A model generated the notes under the pieces. The model had not been told where the DNA came from. It did not search any database and saw only the letters and a list, made by a program, of their open reading frames with translations. A program made the position numbers and the translations under genes. From Stachybotrys elegans (taxonomy: Eukaryota; Ascomycota; Sordariomycetes; Hypocreales; Stachybotryaceae), in assembly GCA_020746835.1 (NCBI GenBank), contig JAGPNK010000006.1, forward strand, positions 1,860,001-1,924,000: DNA of 64,000 bases, written 5' to 3'. Shown piece after piece: positions 45,392 through 56,706 of the stretch (positions within the stretch are counted from its first letter, which is position 1; each line of letters opens with the position of its first letter).

Positions 45392-47054
45392 CTCATCTCT
45401 ACGGAAAGTATCCAAAACTAGTCGAAGCCTGGAGGCGACGACCGCGCTCTCGGGAGCTTGTGGCTGCAGGGGTGCAGGTGTGGGAGAAAGGGTGGGAGCA
45501 GAAGGGAAGTAAGAGGAGGAGGAAGTGGAAGAGAGAGAGAGAGAGAAAATAAAAAACAAGTGTAGAAGTGGAAGCACGAACAAAGACCAAGGACCAAGGA
45601 CCAAGACAAAGACAAAGAGGTGGAGGTGAGGGTCTCGGTCTGCAGGTGGATGGGATGGGAAGGAAGGAAGGATGGATGGAGAGATATTAAGACAGATAGA
45701 AGGTCCCTTGTGTGCAGATGCAAGTGCAGGTTGCAGCCAAAGGATGGAAGGTGCTCTGGGGTGCGCCGCAAGTAATGAGCAAGGGCCCCAAGGTACCAGA
45801 GAAAGAAGGAAAGAAGGCGCCGAGGAAGCAAGTAGACAAGCCGGGCACGCCACTGCGGGCTGGGGGAAGCTGGTATGTAGGGGCTTGAAAATAATGATGG
45901 CAGTGGTGTGGCGGTGGTGGTGGTGGTGGTGATGAACAGTTTCTTACAACAGACAGACGCACGGCACTGGCGTGCTGGCGAGGCGAAGGGGTTCGGTAGG
46001 TGCTGAAACACTCCAGGCCAGACTCTGACTGGTGGTGTGTGCGCGTGTGCAGCCTGTACCTGTGACTAGTAGAATTCTACCTGGGAATACGGAGTCTGGA
46101 GGAAGCAGGGGAGGGGCCGAATGCAGGTAGATGATGAGATGGAATGGAGTCGATGGGCGATGAATCGGGATAGATAGGCGGGTTGGTCAGTGCCTGGCAG
46201 CCTCTATAACGGGCAGGATGAGCTGCAGATGCGATAAAAGGAGTAGGAGCAGGAGTAGGAGGAGGAGGAGGAAGAGAAAGAGGAAGAAAAGAGCAAAGAG
46301 GAGGAGCAAACGGGAGGCGGCCAGGGCTACTAGACAAGAACCGGCCAGGTACCTGCGTCAAGGAGACGGTAAGTAGGGTGAGTAAGTCAAATGCAAGTAC
46401 CAAGTATACCAGGGAAGCCGGGCAGGTACCTACACCACTAACTGAATTGTAAGGTATGCAAGGTATGGATGTGGCGGATGATGAGCTCTGAAAGGGGCGA
46501 CAGAGGGGAACGTGAGGAGAGCAGACCAGACCAGACCAGAACAGAGCAGACCAGAGGAACGTGTGCGGTGCCGGACAGTTGGAGTTGCAGCTGTGAGTTC
46601 CCTCAGAGGGGGTGAGCGTAAGTAAGGTAGGTAGGTACTGTACAGGTGGGCTTGAGCTTCTAGAAATTCGCCAAGAATTGTCGCAAAACCAAAAAAGAGA
46701 GGAGCCCGGTTCTTTCTACAGGCCGGACATGATGTTTACAACAGCCAACAGAGGGAGGAATCGGTGCAGTGGCCAATGAATACGTAGGCACGCAAATGGC
46801 GCTATCTGGAAGCTGTCTAAAGAGTCTAGACAAGCTTGGACCCCTTGCCATCGACCTTACCATCGGACCGCCCTAATAATGTACAGATTCGGGTAGATGG
46901 GCAATAGTAGCCAGCGACACGGTAGGGCTCGACGCATAGCCGATGATGCCTCGGTCTAGCTGCCATAGACAGGGCTGGCTGGGAATGGACTGCCATGGGC
47001 TGCTGTTGCAAGTACGGCGACGGCGAGATTAGACTCTTTCTTATGTAGTCACGA
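45392..47054. other. Leader/promoter of the sfl1-like gene
   Basis: About 1.7 kb, strongly purine-rich on the plus strand (pyrimidine-rich on the transcribed minus strand), with ggt (45914-45930) and gga (46256-46275) microsatellites, an agacc-type repeat (46520-46556) and TAGGTA motifs near 46423-46642. A TTCTAGAA core resembling half of a heat-shock element lies at 46658-46665. The 269-codon minus frame 45044-45853 is judged leader rather than protein. Confidence 0.5.
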
Positions 47055-47318
47055 CTAATGAATGCGCGTCATCATCAGCAAGATAAAAGCAATGATAAGT
47101 AATACAAATATGATAGAACGATAACCAGACAAAGAAAGACAAGTCAATGCTGGATGATTGGCTACTACAGGTACCTGCCGATCCATCCCCAGACTCGCGA
47201 TGCCACGCATTTTCTGGTTTACAGGATGTAACCCGGGCATAAACGCACCAGCCGAATAATAAGCCTCGCGACCATCGGCCAGAGGCGCTTGGTTCTGGAC
47301 CCTTTGGTCTGCCGCCAT
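47055..47318 (-). CDS. Possible small protein gene
   Basis: An 87-codon minus-strand frame beginning with ATG in a good context (GGAGATGG). The first 49 residues (ADQRVQNQAPLADGREAYYS, then AGAFMPGLHPVNQKMRGIAS and LGMDRQ) look protein-like in composition and codon use. After the codon for Gln49 there is a possible donor CAG/GTACCT, so the hydrophobic remainder (IIFVLLIIAFILLMM) could be intron sequence; a further open stretch with LQQQPMAVHSQPALSMAARP near 46950-47010 could be a next exon. No family is recognised. This is the best coding candidate in the 45-52 kb gene-poor region, but it is weak. Confidence 0.3.
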   Translation of the reverse strand: MAADQRVQNQAPLADGREAYYSAGAFMPGLHPVNQKMRGIASLGMDRQVPVVANHPALTCLSLSGYRSIIFVLLIIAFILLMMTRIH

Positions 47319-50300
47319 CTCCGAGCCCTAGCCTCGACTGGAATCTAGGAATGCCAACCTTCTGTGATGCCGATACTGGAGACGACGACACAGGGACGGG
47401 CAATTTCGATCAAGGATCTACTCCGTATGTATGTTTACCGTAGTACTAAGGCATCTCCTCCCCCCCTCCTACCCCTACCAGCATCTGTTAGTGCTTTGCA
47501 TTTCTTAGGTGGCGCCAACCCCCACTCATCCCCCCTACCGTCTAAGTTGCGCCTTCCTCCACCCGCCCTTGCCTACTACCTGCATACCTAGCTATGGAGA
47601 CCTTGACCTTGGGAGGTAGGTACTAAAGGTAATTACCTACTGCATGAATTGTAGCAAGTGCAGGTAGGACCAAGTGTTGTGTCAGGTCTGGCGGACCATA
47701 ACTGAGGAGAATTATCACAGCCGCGAAACCAGCTAGTTGGCTTATTGTCCACCACCCGCCGCCTAGCCTCTTGACAGCACCGATCTGCATCGCGACTAGC
47801 ACGCATGGCAGCTTGATTCCGGCACGCCGCCGCCCTGAGCCGGCCCTGAGTTTATTCTGAACCTCCACCCACGAACCATGCTCACCACTTCAAGCTGACC
47901 ACGCCGCCTTGATCATCCACGCCCTCGTCTCGCCCTACTAACCTCATCTGAGGCCACGACACTGCCAATGCTGTGGAAATCTATTGATATTCGGCATTTC
48001 AGTCCCTAATACGAATTCCAAATACCAAATACCAACTACCAACAACCAACTACCAGATGCTACGTACTAGTCTGTCAGTATGGGTACCTGTGTCGATTTC
48101 ACCATCCCCAGACCCCTAATTCTCCGAGCAAACACCGGCAGACAGCCACCACCTTGCCTCGCTCCAGTGAGCAAGCAAGCTTCCCCCTGAGCCCCTCCCT
48201 ACACGATGATGCCAAGACACAGGGTCGATTGACCTCCCTGGTGCGCAAGGGCTCAAACTTTCCCTTCCCTCAGCACGTGCGTTGCCAAGAAAAGTAGAAG
48301 AGCCCAGTCCAAGCCGATGATTGCTTGTCAAGAATCGCCCCTCACCCCTCGAGCCGTTGACATTGACATTACCAAGGCAGCGCCTCCCAGGTTTGGGGCA
48401 CAAGCCTCACAGAGATGATAGCAGCAATGCCTGGCTCGTCATGTACGTCTTTGCTATCGAATTTGGTGCGGACTCTCCGTCCTATTGTGCGACTCGGAAG
48501 ATGCCCGCGCGATCGTCAAGGCTAGGCAGAATCACCAAAGCCAAGCTCGGAAAGCTTATAGCTCCGAATATGGAGGGTGATGCCACCCCATAGGTACCAT
48601 GGGGAAAGGACAGGCAATGCTTCCCTGAACCACCATCATGAAGCTCATTCCCCGTCACATCTCTTTACAAGACAGCCCCATTGGGACTGCCCTTTGGTAT
48701 TTCTACTCGCAAAAGTGCTCGAGGCGTGAATTACTATTCGTCAAGCCACCGGGATTGTGTCCGAAATGTGGCGTCCCAGATTTTGTTGGTCTTTCTCCTT
48801 GCAGGGGTTCTCTGTCATGATGCAGCGATAGTTCGAAGGACCAGGCGACCAGGTGAGAACATGCTCAACATGCTCAACATTCTCAATTTCATCTCCTTCT
48901 TCGCTCGACAAGGAGAGGCGTGAGTATGCATGAGGAGGAGCCTGCTAGTGACCACACGAGGAAGCTTTGCCAATCTCTTTCCATGCTATGAGCACTCCAT
49001 GGACATGTTGATATCTCACAATCTAGATTCAGGTTTTCCCAGCCTGAGCGCACCGAGGGGTTGCTCTTGTGGGGGATTTCCCACTAGAGTGCCCGCCCTT
49101 TTGGTTCGAGATGTGCGCATGCATGAGCTCACACACTCGGTTGCAGAAGCAAAAGCCGTGGTGACCATGTTTCAACACACCAGCTGAGACAGGATGTGGA
49201 TTTCTCCCACGAGAATTCCACGAGCCCCACGAGTCATTCTAGCTCTATACGGACTGGAAGGGCATCCAAGCTGGTACGGTTGAGCCAGTAGCTGATGGCA
49301 CAGGCAGGCACTAGCACATGCCAACACAGCCATGCGCTTGATCTAGAGTCAGTCGAATTCTTCGCTATCGGCAGTTTCTTTCCCGGATGGATATTTACAC
49401 AAGACGCTCCGCACAACTCCTCTATTGACTCTCTCGGCAAGGATCCCGATGTCAATTTGCCTTTCCCAGAGGTCCACTTATGTGCACTGGGCTTATAGAT
49501 ATCGATGAAGCCGTCTGCCCACCTTGACTTGAAGTATAGTACATAGATCAGCTGGGTCAGAGCTCCTTCAGGTCCTACACATACACACCACCCATAACTG
49601 TGGTGTTGCGGGGCCTGCTTGTGGATGGCCTGCTAGCATGCGCTGCTTGGGCTACGGTCTAACCCAACGCCTGGCCTGCGAACGTGGACGGCCTGGCTGA
49701 AACGACCTAGGCTTACGAGGTCCGCGCGAGGTACCGTACGCCTAATAGCACTGGCTTTCTGGTAGGAGCTCGCTCATCGCCGGTGATCTGCAGGCGTGGG
49801 CGGCACATCCCAAGACGGCGGCGGCGCTTGTGGCCATTACCGCGCTGTCACTAGGATCGACTCGAGGGCGGAACGTGCCCCAGTCCTCCCGCACAACGCC
49901 TGGACTGGGTGACGGCATCCGTAGCCGGCCCCGAGCCAGACAAGGTATGATTTGTGCGGATGGACGACGTGAACAAGGCCCCGGCCATGTTCTCCGGCCC
50001 TGCCCTCGAGAACGAGAATTAGGCTTGCCGGCATGTCTGGTTTGTTTCCTGGTTTCCTGCGCGGGGCGGGGGCATTATGCTTCACCATAACGAATCAGCA
50101 GCGCCAGCAAACAATCCTACGATGTTCAGCTCCCAGGTGTCCATCCCCTCTTCACCCCCCCCCCTCTCTCCTTTTCTTTTTCACTGTTATATACGGGAAA
50201 GCCGGTCTTATGGCCTGGGATAAGGGCGGTGCTTGCATCATTGTCATTCAGCAGAGCTGTGCGCGTGAAGCCCCGGTCAGGGACTAGCATAACCGCAGAG

Positions 50301-52353
50301 AGAGGCATGACGGGTGCAGAATCCTGTAGGAGATACACTTGTGCTTGGTGGTATAACGCAAAACATACTCAAGCCAATCACAACCCAAGCATTACGGGAA
50401 GACCTTGGGCGACACGAACGGGTGAGGTCGGTGAGATCGGCTTTTAACACCCAAAACAGCTGGTCGTGCGAGAAGCTGCACAATCGATACTGCACCTAAT
50501 CCACTGTATGAGCAAGGTACAACGACAGACGCGCTGTAACCCCCAACGACATAACGGGAGAGTTAGCCGCTGCGTCTAAGCGAGCCGTTGCTGCGATTGA
50601 GTGCAGTCCAACTGTAATTGATACCCGGGCATCCGGTCTCGTCGCTCCTCCATGACGGCATGAACAATTTACCAGCCGTCGCCAATCACGACTTCAGCCT
50701 TTAGATATGGCTTGTGTTGACGCGAGCAGCCCAGCTCGCCCAGCTGCTTACCTCTCCCACACGATGTTGCATCCTGAACCTCTTCCGGAAACCCCCAAGC
50801 CTGTCATTTGCTATCGTGCCCCCCCCATCTACTGTACTAGGTAGCCACAAGGGCAAGGGCAAGGAAGGGCGTGAACCCGTTCGGAGCTCTGGGCGCCCGC
50901 TTTCATCCTCAGCCCGCACGGCAGCACCTCAGATCCACACAGGACCGACAGCGAGCCACCATCCCGCGCTGTGTAATGAAACTCCCTGCCCAGTCAGACT
51001 CTGAGGAGATGAACTGTAAGGCTTCTGACGTGGAAGAGGCTGCGACGATCCCTGGGTCTCGATTCAAGCGAGGCCAAAGTCACGCATTTGCTGGCTCTCT
51101 CTATCATATGGGCGCGCGCCACATCCAACTACCCGAGCCCAAGTGCCGACCCGACATCTTGATGCCCCTGTGCTGCTCTTTGCTTGTCTAGTTTTGTTGC
51201 CGCCTTGACGAGCACGCCACCAACTGTGAATCCTCCTCACGTCCCTTTCAAGAACTGCCTGCCTGCATGCATGCATGCCAAGGGTGCTGCTGAACGGCGA
51301 GTCAGATGCTGGCGCTCGCTAAACCACTTTGCTGTGGAAGCTCGGAGTCTTGCCAGCAAGTTTGACATGCCAGTTTTTAGCCCCCGTCCTCAAATGATCG
51401 ATCGATCCAATGGCTGCAAGGCAACGCGCGCCAACATGACCTGCTTTCTGTCTGGCAGGGGTTGGCACTGTTGAGTGCTTCATGTGATGCATTCTGTTGT
51501 CTGTGTCTCATTGCACACCTTTGCTAGGTTACGGCTGTTGATCGCCACTGCGGGGAGAAAGATAGAGAGGCAAGCGAGCGATAACTAAGGGAAATAGCCC
51601 GGCAGACCTAATCGATCGCCGTCTCCAAGCGTCGCTGGCCCGACCTCTCCGGTTTCCAGTGACATATTGATGCGAGCTCACCTCGGTTGCCACGGACTTC
51701 TTTTTGGCGGAACCAGTCCTATCCGAGGCCGGCCAATTGATAAATTGAGGAGCTGCGCCGGATATAAACGGTGGCATACAAGATATTCCGTCCATCCTCC
51801 CCCATCCGCCTCTACGGCAGTCCAGAACGCTTAGCAGCAGCTGACGCAGGCTTGGCATGGGGGAAAGGATGATGGGAGATCAGCGCGATGCCCTCGTGAG
51901 TCCGCAAAAAAGCATTCACCTGCTCACTAATAGTCTGTTTTGTAGAAGCAAGGAAGGCATGCTAATTTAGGCATGAGGCGAAAAAAAAATCGATGGATCA
52001 TCCTCCTGCTCGTGCCCAGTCATCCTTTGACCTTTACTTGTGATGCCGACTTCGCCGACTCCGAGGGAACGGAGTAGGGTGGTGGCCGCGTCACTCGAAG
52101 GAATCGGCAGGCCGAGACCTTGGTGAGCACAGCTCGCTGTTGGGTCGAGTGGAATGTTGAGCCCTCGGAGAGTGTAGCCTGCTGCGGCAACAAGAGACGG
52201 CACACGAACAACACCAACAGTAGAGAATAGGCAATGTTCGTCGATGACACAGAGACTGACCCGAGTGGGAAAATAGTTCCTTTACCCATTAATCATGTCG
52301 GCATTATTTCTTATATCCCAATATCTGAACCAAATTAGCAGGGTCCAATCGCT
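47319..52353. other. Gene-poor region
   Basis: 5 kb in which no gene, RNA or mobile element could be supported. Open frames are short, overlap on several frames and lack domain signatures. Local features are TAGGTA/TACCTA motifs at 47581-47640 including the aggtaattacct palindrome (47627-47638), an imperfect accaacta-type repeat (about 48010-48055), and a short agcatgctcaac duplication (48858-48880). Base composition is near that of the genic parts and not AT-rich, so there is no obvious RIP-mutated repeat. Confidence 0.5.
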
Positions 52354-54963
52354 CTAGAAGTCATCATCGCCATCATCATCCAAACCACCCGCTCTCTTGT
52401 CCCCAATCTCGCGGATCTTCTCGCCGAGAATGGTCCTGCCGTACCGCTCCGCGACCTTGCCCGCCGCCTCCATCATCCTACCAGTGCGGTCGCGCATGAG
52501 CTGAACAATCTCGAGCGCGCGCATTCCTCGCTCCTCGCCCTCGCGGCACTCTGCGGCCAGCAACTGCAGCAGCGTCTTGTCAATGTCGAGTTCTAGACGC
52601 GACAGCAGCGAGCGCTGCGTGTGGTTGCTCGATGACGCCTCGATTGAGTCTCGCAGCTGCGCGGCCTGGATTCCCTTGAGCATAAACTGCTGCTCGAGCT
52701 TCTTGTGCTCCTCCTCCTCGTCTTCGTCTTCATCCATGGGTGCGTCTCCCTCCCCATCCGGATTGCGAGGCGGTTTGCTCTTGGGGCCCGACGAGAGAGG
52801 TACGGAGAACTCAAACTCGGAGAGTAGTGGACGAGGGAAATAAGGATATTGGTCGCCGCCCTTGAGGATAATACAGTGGAACTTGTTGTCAGCGACGGCA
52901 ACGGGGAAGTAGCTCTCCGTCTTTCGTCCAGAGGCAAGGCGGCTGAGGAGGTTGGTATCAAGAAGCGGCACCCAGCACGCGCGCGAGGGCCGTCGCCAGT
53001 GTAGCAGCGTCAGTAGAACACCCGTAGAGTCGTATATGCAAGGGTCCTGAAGTGTCGTTTAGCAAAAAATCTCTTCCAGCTGCAAGCATCATGTTGGTTG
53101 GTAGCATACCCCTTTATCTGAGAAGAAGACGCTCTTTAGAGTAGCACCTTCTGGCAACGCTACCGTATCCTCATTCTGGAGGATCTCATCTCGTTTGATA
53201 TTTTCGATTGTATAGCAGAGGCGTGTGCTTCCGTCAGCCCCAACAGGACCGTTGCCGATGGTGAGCACATGGTCCTTCCAGCTGGCGCAAGTCACCATTG
53301 GGGAGCTCTTGGGACGGTACACACGGTATGGAATACCAAAGAGCGTGAAGATGCGTACGTAGTTGGCGCTGGTGGTGACGGTTACAAAAGAGTCACTCAG
53401 AGACATGGCCGTTATCGCCTCGCCCTTGGGGAGCTCGGTGCGCCAGTCAGTGCGCTGCGTCCACGTCTGGTGAGGGCGGTAGAAGATGTATGCTGGGGCA
53501 TCGTCTTTGGGCGGGCAGGAGAAGAGTGTGCCATGCTCGTTGAGACAGGCTTTGTCGTACAGGAAAGTATCTGTGAATTTGAAGTCGCGCTGAAACCCGT
53601 GGTCGTAGAATTCCACGGTGACGGTGTGATGCATGTCCTGGTCGACCGTCCACACAAAACCGATGAGATTCAGGCAAAGATATTTTCTATTCCCTCTCCA
53701 AGGCGTCGAGCCGGCCTGGAAGGGCTCGTGGTATTGCGGTTCCAGAAGGTGCCTTCGCTTGTTCGAGAGGCTTCCCAGTTGGTCATCGCCCTCGCGTATC
53801 CTCTTCTGTCCTGCAGCAACGTACCCTGCGCCGTCATCGTCCACGACAAACTCATCATCGTACCCCTCCTCACCAAGGAAGGACGCCAAGCTCCCTAGAG
53901 AATCGGCACGCGGACGCCGAGCCAGTTCCTGGGTCTTGCCATTACTCACAGGTGGTCTCCGATTCCCGGAGACCTCTGTCAGAGGATCATGAATAAAGGG
54001 CGCGGGCTGCTTGGGTAGCTTCAAGAGAGGAGCGAATTGCTCAGGGAGGAAGTCGGGATAGATGTAGACCTCGCCCTCGGTAGTAGTGAAGGAGAAGATA
54101 TTTTGGGTAGGGTGCCACGCCATATCCATGACATTGGCGTAATCGTGCCGTTGAATGACACTCTGCGTCTTGGTCTCCCAGACGAGCAGCTTGCCATTCT
54201 TGCTTGCCGAGGCCAACAGAGCACCATTGGGAGACCAAGCTAGGGCGGTGATGTCAGCCAGATGGCCGTTGGCAAAGGTCCGTTGCTTTTCCCAGTCATT
54301 CTTGGAAATGACCTGGATATCCTTGGTAGGCGTCGCTACCGCAAAAGCTCTGCCATCAGGATGCCAAGCAATCTTTGTCGAAGCCTCGGCGTCGGAGTCG
54401 AGAGCCCCGATGATGCCGTCCAGCTTGTGTATGAGCTCGGGCTCCTCGGCGGTCAGTGAGTAGATGTATATGATGCCATCGGTGCATGACAAGGTGACGA
54501 GACGACCGTTGGGATCGAAGCTGACGTTTCGAGCGGCGCGGGCGTGCTCGCGGAGGTATTTGACCTTGTGAATGTCCTGGGTGTTGACTATCCTGACAGA
54601 AAGCTCATCACTGGCCACGGCACACCACTGCAGGTCTTGAGAAAGTGCCACGTCCCTGACGACCAGTTGAGTCCGCAGGAGGAAGCGCTCGAAATTGCCA
54701 GTGGCCAACGAGTAGAGACTGACGGTACCATCCTCGGAGCCAACGACGAAGGAGTCGGAGCCCGCAGCAACGCTGACGTTCTGCTCGGGACAATCGTCAA
54801 TGTTCACGGGCTCGCCGTCGAAGCCCGTCTTGTAGAGACGAATGGTATTGTTGGACCCAACCGTGACAAGACGGCTACCATCTGTCGTGTAGGCGCAGCG
54901 AGTCGTTCCTTGGGTATGCGCGGGCCGAGGCCGCACCCGGGCGGCAGCTGAGGACGGATCCAT
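52354..54963 (-). CDS. ctf4: CTF4/Mcl1/SepB replisome adaptor (AND-1)
   Basis: Minus-strand exons 54963-53110 and 53046-52354 encode 848 aa. Ctf4 trimers link the CMG helicase to DNA polymerase alpha and help sister-chromatid cohesion; Aspergillus SepB is the ortholog. Seen: an N-terminal WD40 propeller (about 10-310) with HTQGTTRCAYTTDGSRLVTV, SFDPNGRLVTLSCTDGIIYI and HLADITALAWSPNGALLASA; a linker; the SepB propeller with LNLIGFVWTVDQDMHHTVTV and GYLRVFTLFGIP-like YVRIFTLFGIPYRVYR; then a helical C-terminal bundle after an acidic stretch (DAPMDEDEDEEEEHKKLEQQ). The HMG box of animal AND-1 is absent, as in fungi. The 63-nt intron is phase 0 (GTATGC donor, TTCAG acceptor). ATG 54963 is used, not the upstream GTG. 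Confidence 0.94.
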
Positions 54964-55382
54964 GTCCAATTCCACTGGGGATCAATTGAAGTGCAGCACT
55001 GATGCACCAGTCAGAATCAAAATTCGTTTCGGCCAAGTTGTGGCAATGGTGTTGGAACAAGAGGGACCTTAGGCGGCGGCGGTGGTGGTTTAGGGAGACG
55101 CGTTTTCACGCGTTGCAATTAAAAAAAACCCCCAAACCCCCAATTTAGTGGCAGCGACGTGTCGGGAAGGAGGACCCCGCGATTACCTGAGCAATCACTG
55201 GCTGAACGGCCCCGCATATCATATTCAGAAGATTGATGATTTGGACAATGGGCACAATGAGGGAGACGAACGGAACCTGCTAAATTCAAGAGAATACCGT
55301 GCTTCGTCACTCATTCTTTCACCAAGACTTTGAAATTTTCTTCAATTATCAAGACCTTCCTGCCATCTTGCCTAGCCACGCG
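54964..55382. promoter_or_regulatory. Compact divergent promoter, ctf4/WD40 gene
   Basis: 419 bp separate the two start codons, the tightest divergent pair in the window. It contains an A-run followed by cccccaaaccccc at about 55119-55142. Co-regulation is possible but not shown by sequence. Confidence 0.5.
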
Positions 55383-56706
55383 ATGCAGTCTACTGATCGT
55401 GACCATTTCTTCGAGACCGAGTGAGTAGCTTTCGTTGCCCGTCCCAAAATCAACAAATCAGACATGATCATGGCCTGACAACTTTCTACCCAGTGCCTCG
55501 CAGGCGCAGAGAGCGCGTAAAGCAGCAAAGGCAGGAAACAAACATGGAAGTCCCATCGTCTTGAAGTCCAAGATTCTGGCGGCCATCCTTGACCCAGCAT
55601 CCCCCCTTTATGGCCTCTTCATTGCCGAGTCTGCCGGTTTCGTTCGCCGCGTCAACCTTGAGGTATTCCCCTATGCGAGCGTCTTCGGAAAGGTCTGATT
55701 CTGATTGAGAGAAATAAAAAACGACGAGTAGACGTCAGAGGTTACCGCGACGTTCAGAGGTCCAAAGGCACCAGTGACTTGCCTGGCCATCGCCAAGTCA
55801 GGGCGCAGGATCTTTGCTGGCTCCTGGGATAAAGATATCTGGTCATGGGATGTAGAGTCAGCCGAGATGACGGGATCCTTCAAAGGGCATTCCGATTTTG
55901 TCAAGGCAATCATCTGTGCGTCTGTCGGGGGGAAAGAGATCCTCATCAGTGGCGGAGCAGACAAGAAGATCATGGTGTGGGATCTGGAGTCTAAGTCACG
56001 CCTGCATACTATCCAGGATCCTACGACGACCATGCTTGCCATCCAGCACCTTGCGGTTGATCCCGTCCTGACCACGGACGCAGCGCTGGTGGTTGCAAGC
56101 GCCAGCAGCGACCCTAACATTCGACGCTGGAAGATCACTCTCAGCGACTTCGAACAGATGCTTGAATCATACCATGATCGCCCAGACACAGAGCGCCTCA
56201 CAATACAGGAGCACGAGACCAGCGTGTACCGGCTGCTGTACGACGACACTGATGAGGACGCCGACCTATGGACTGCCAGCGCTGACGGTACCACGAAATG
56301 CCTCGCCAGATCCAAGAACTTTGTAGCCGAGGACACATTGGCGCATGGCGACTACGTGAGGGCAGTCCTCTTGACAGAGAACTGGGTGATAACGGCTGGC
56401 CGCGACGAAAACGTCAAGATATGGGATCGTGCATCAGGAAAACTCTACTGCACACTGGAAGGCCACTTTGAAGAGGTCACTGACCTCGTGATGCTGCGGG
56501 ATGCGCTGGGCCGTCCCGCCAAGATTTGCAGCGTCAGCATCGACAACACCATACGCACCTGGCCACTGGCCAAGACTGAGCTGGACGAAGTTGTCAAGAA
56601 GATGCAGGAGCCGGAGAAGCCGAAGGGAGAGGAGACCAAAGACAACAACGGAAGCATGCTGACAGCCGAGGAAGAGGCCGAGCTGGCCGAGTTGATGGAC
56701 GATTAG
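55383..56706 (+). CDS. WD40-repeat protein, function not assigned
   Basis: Exons 55383-55420, 55494-55662 and 55741-56706 encode 390 aa. Seen: a short N-terminus (QSTDRDHFFET, then AQRARKAAKAGNKH), followed by a single seven-bladed-type propeller: SPLYGLFIAESAGFVRRVNL, APVTCLAIAKSGRRIFAGSW with DKDIWSWDV, GHSDFVKAIICAS with DKKIMVWDLE, VVASASSDPNIRRWKI, ETSVYRLLYD with LWTASADGTTK, DYVRAVLLTENWVITAGRDE with NVKIWDRASGKL, and CSVSIDNTIRTWPLA. An acidic C-terminus (EEEAELAELMDD) completes it. Introns of 73 and 78 nt; the last is accepted at CAGAG with phase 0. Binding partners and pathway cannot be read from sequence; an ortholog name was not recognised. Its start lies 419 bp from ctf4 on the opposite strand. 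Confidence 0.85.

Noticed and set aside
45044..45853. 269-codon minus-strand frame as a separate gene
   Set aside because: Composition is Ser/Pro/Leu low complexity from pyrimidine-rich DNA, typical of a leader; kept only as a possible N-terminal extension in a finding.
46658..46665. TTCTAGAA as a heat-shock element controlling the sfl1-like gene
   Set aside because: Only two of the three units fit the nTTCnnGAAn spacing and it lies about 1.7 kb from the start codon; too weak for a claim.
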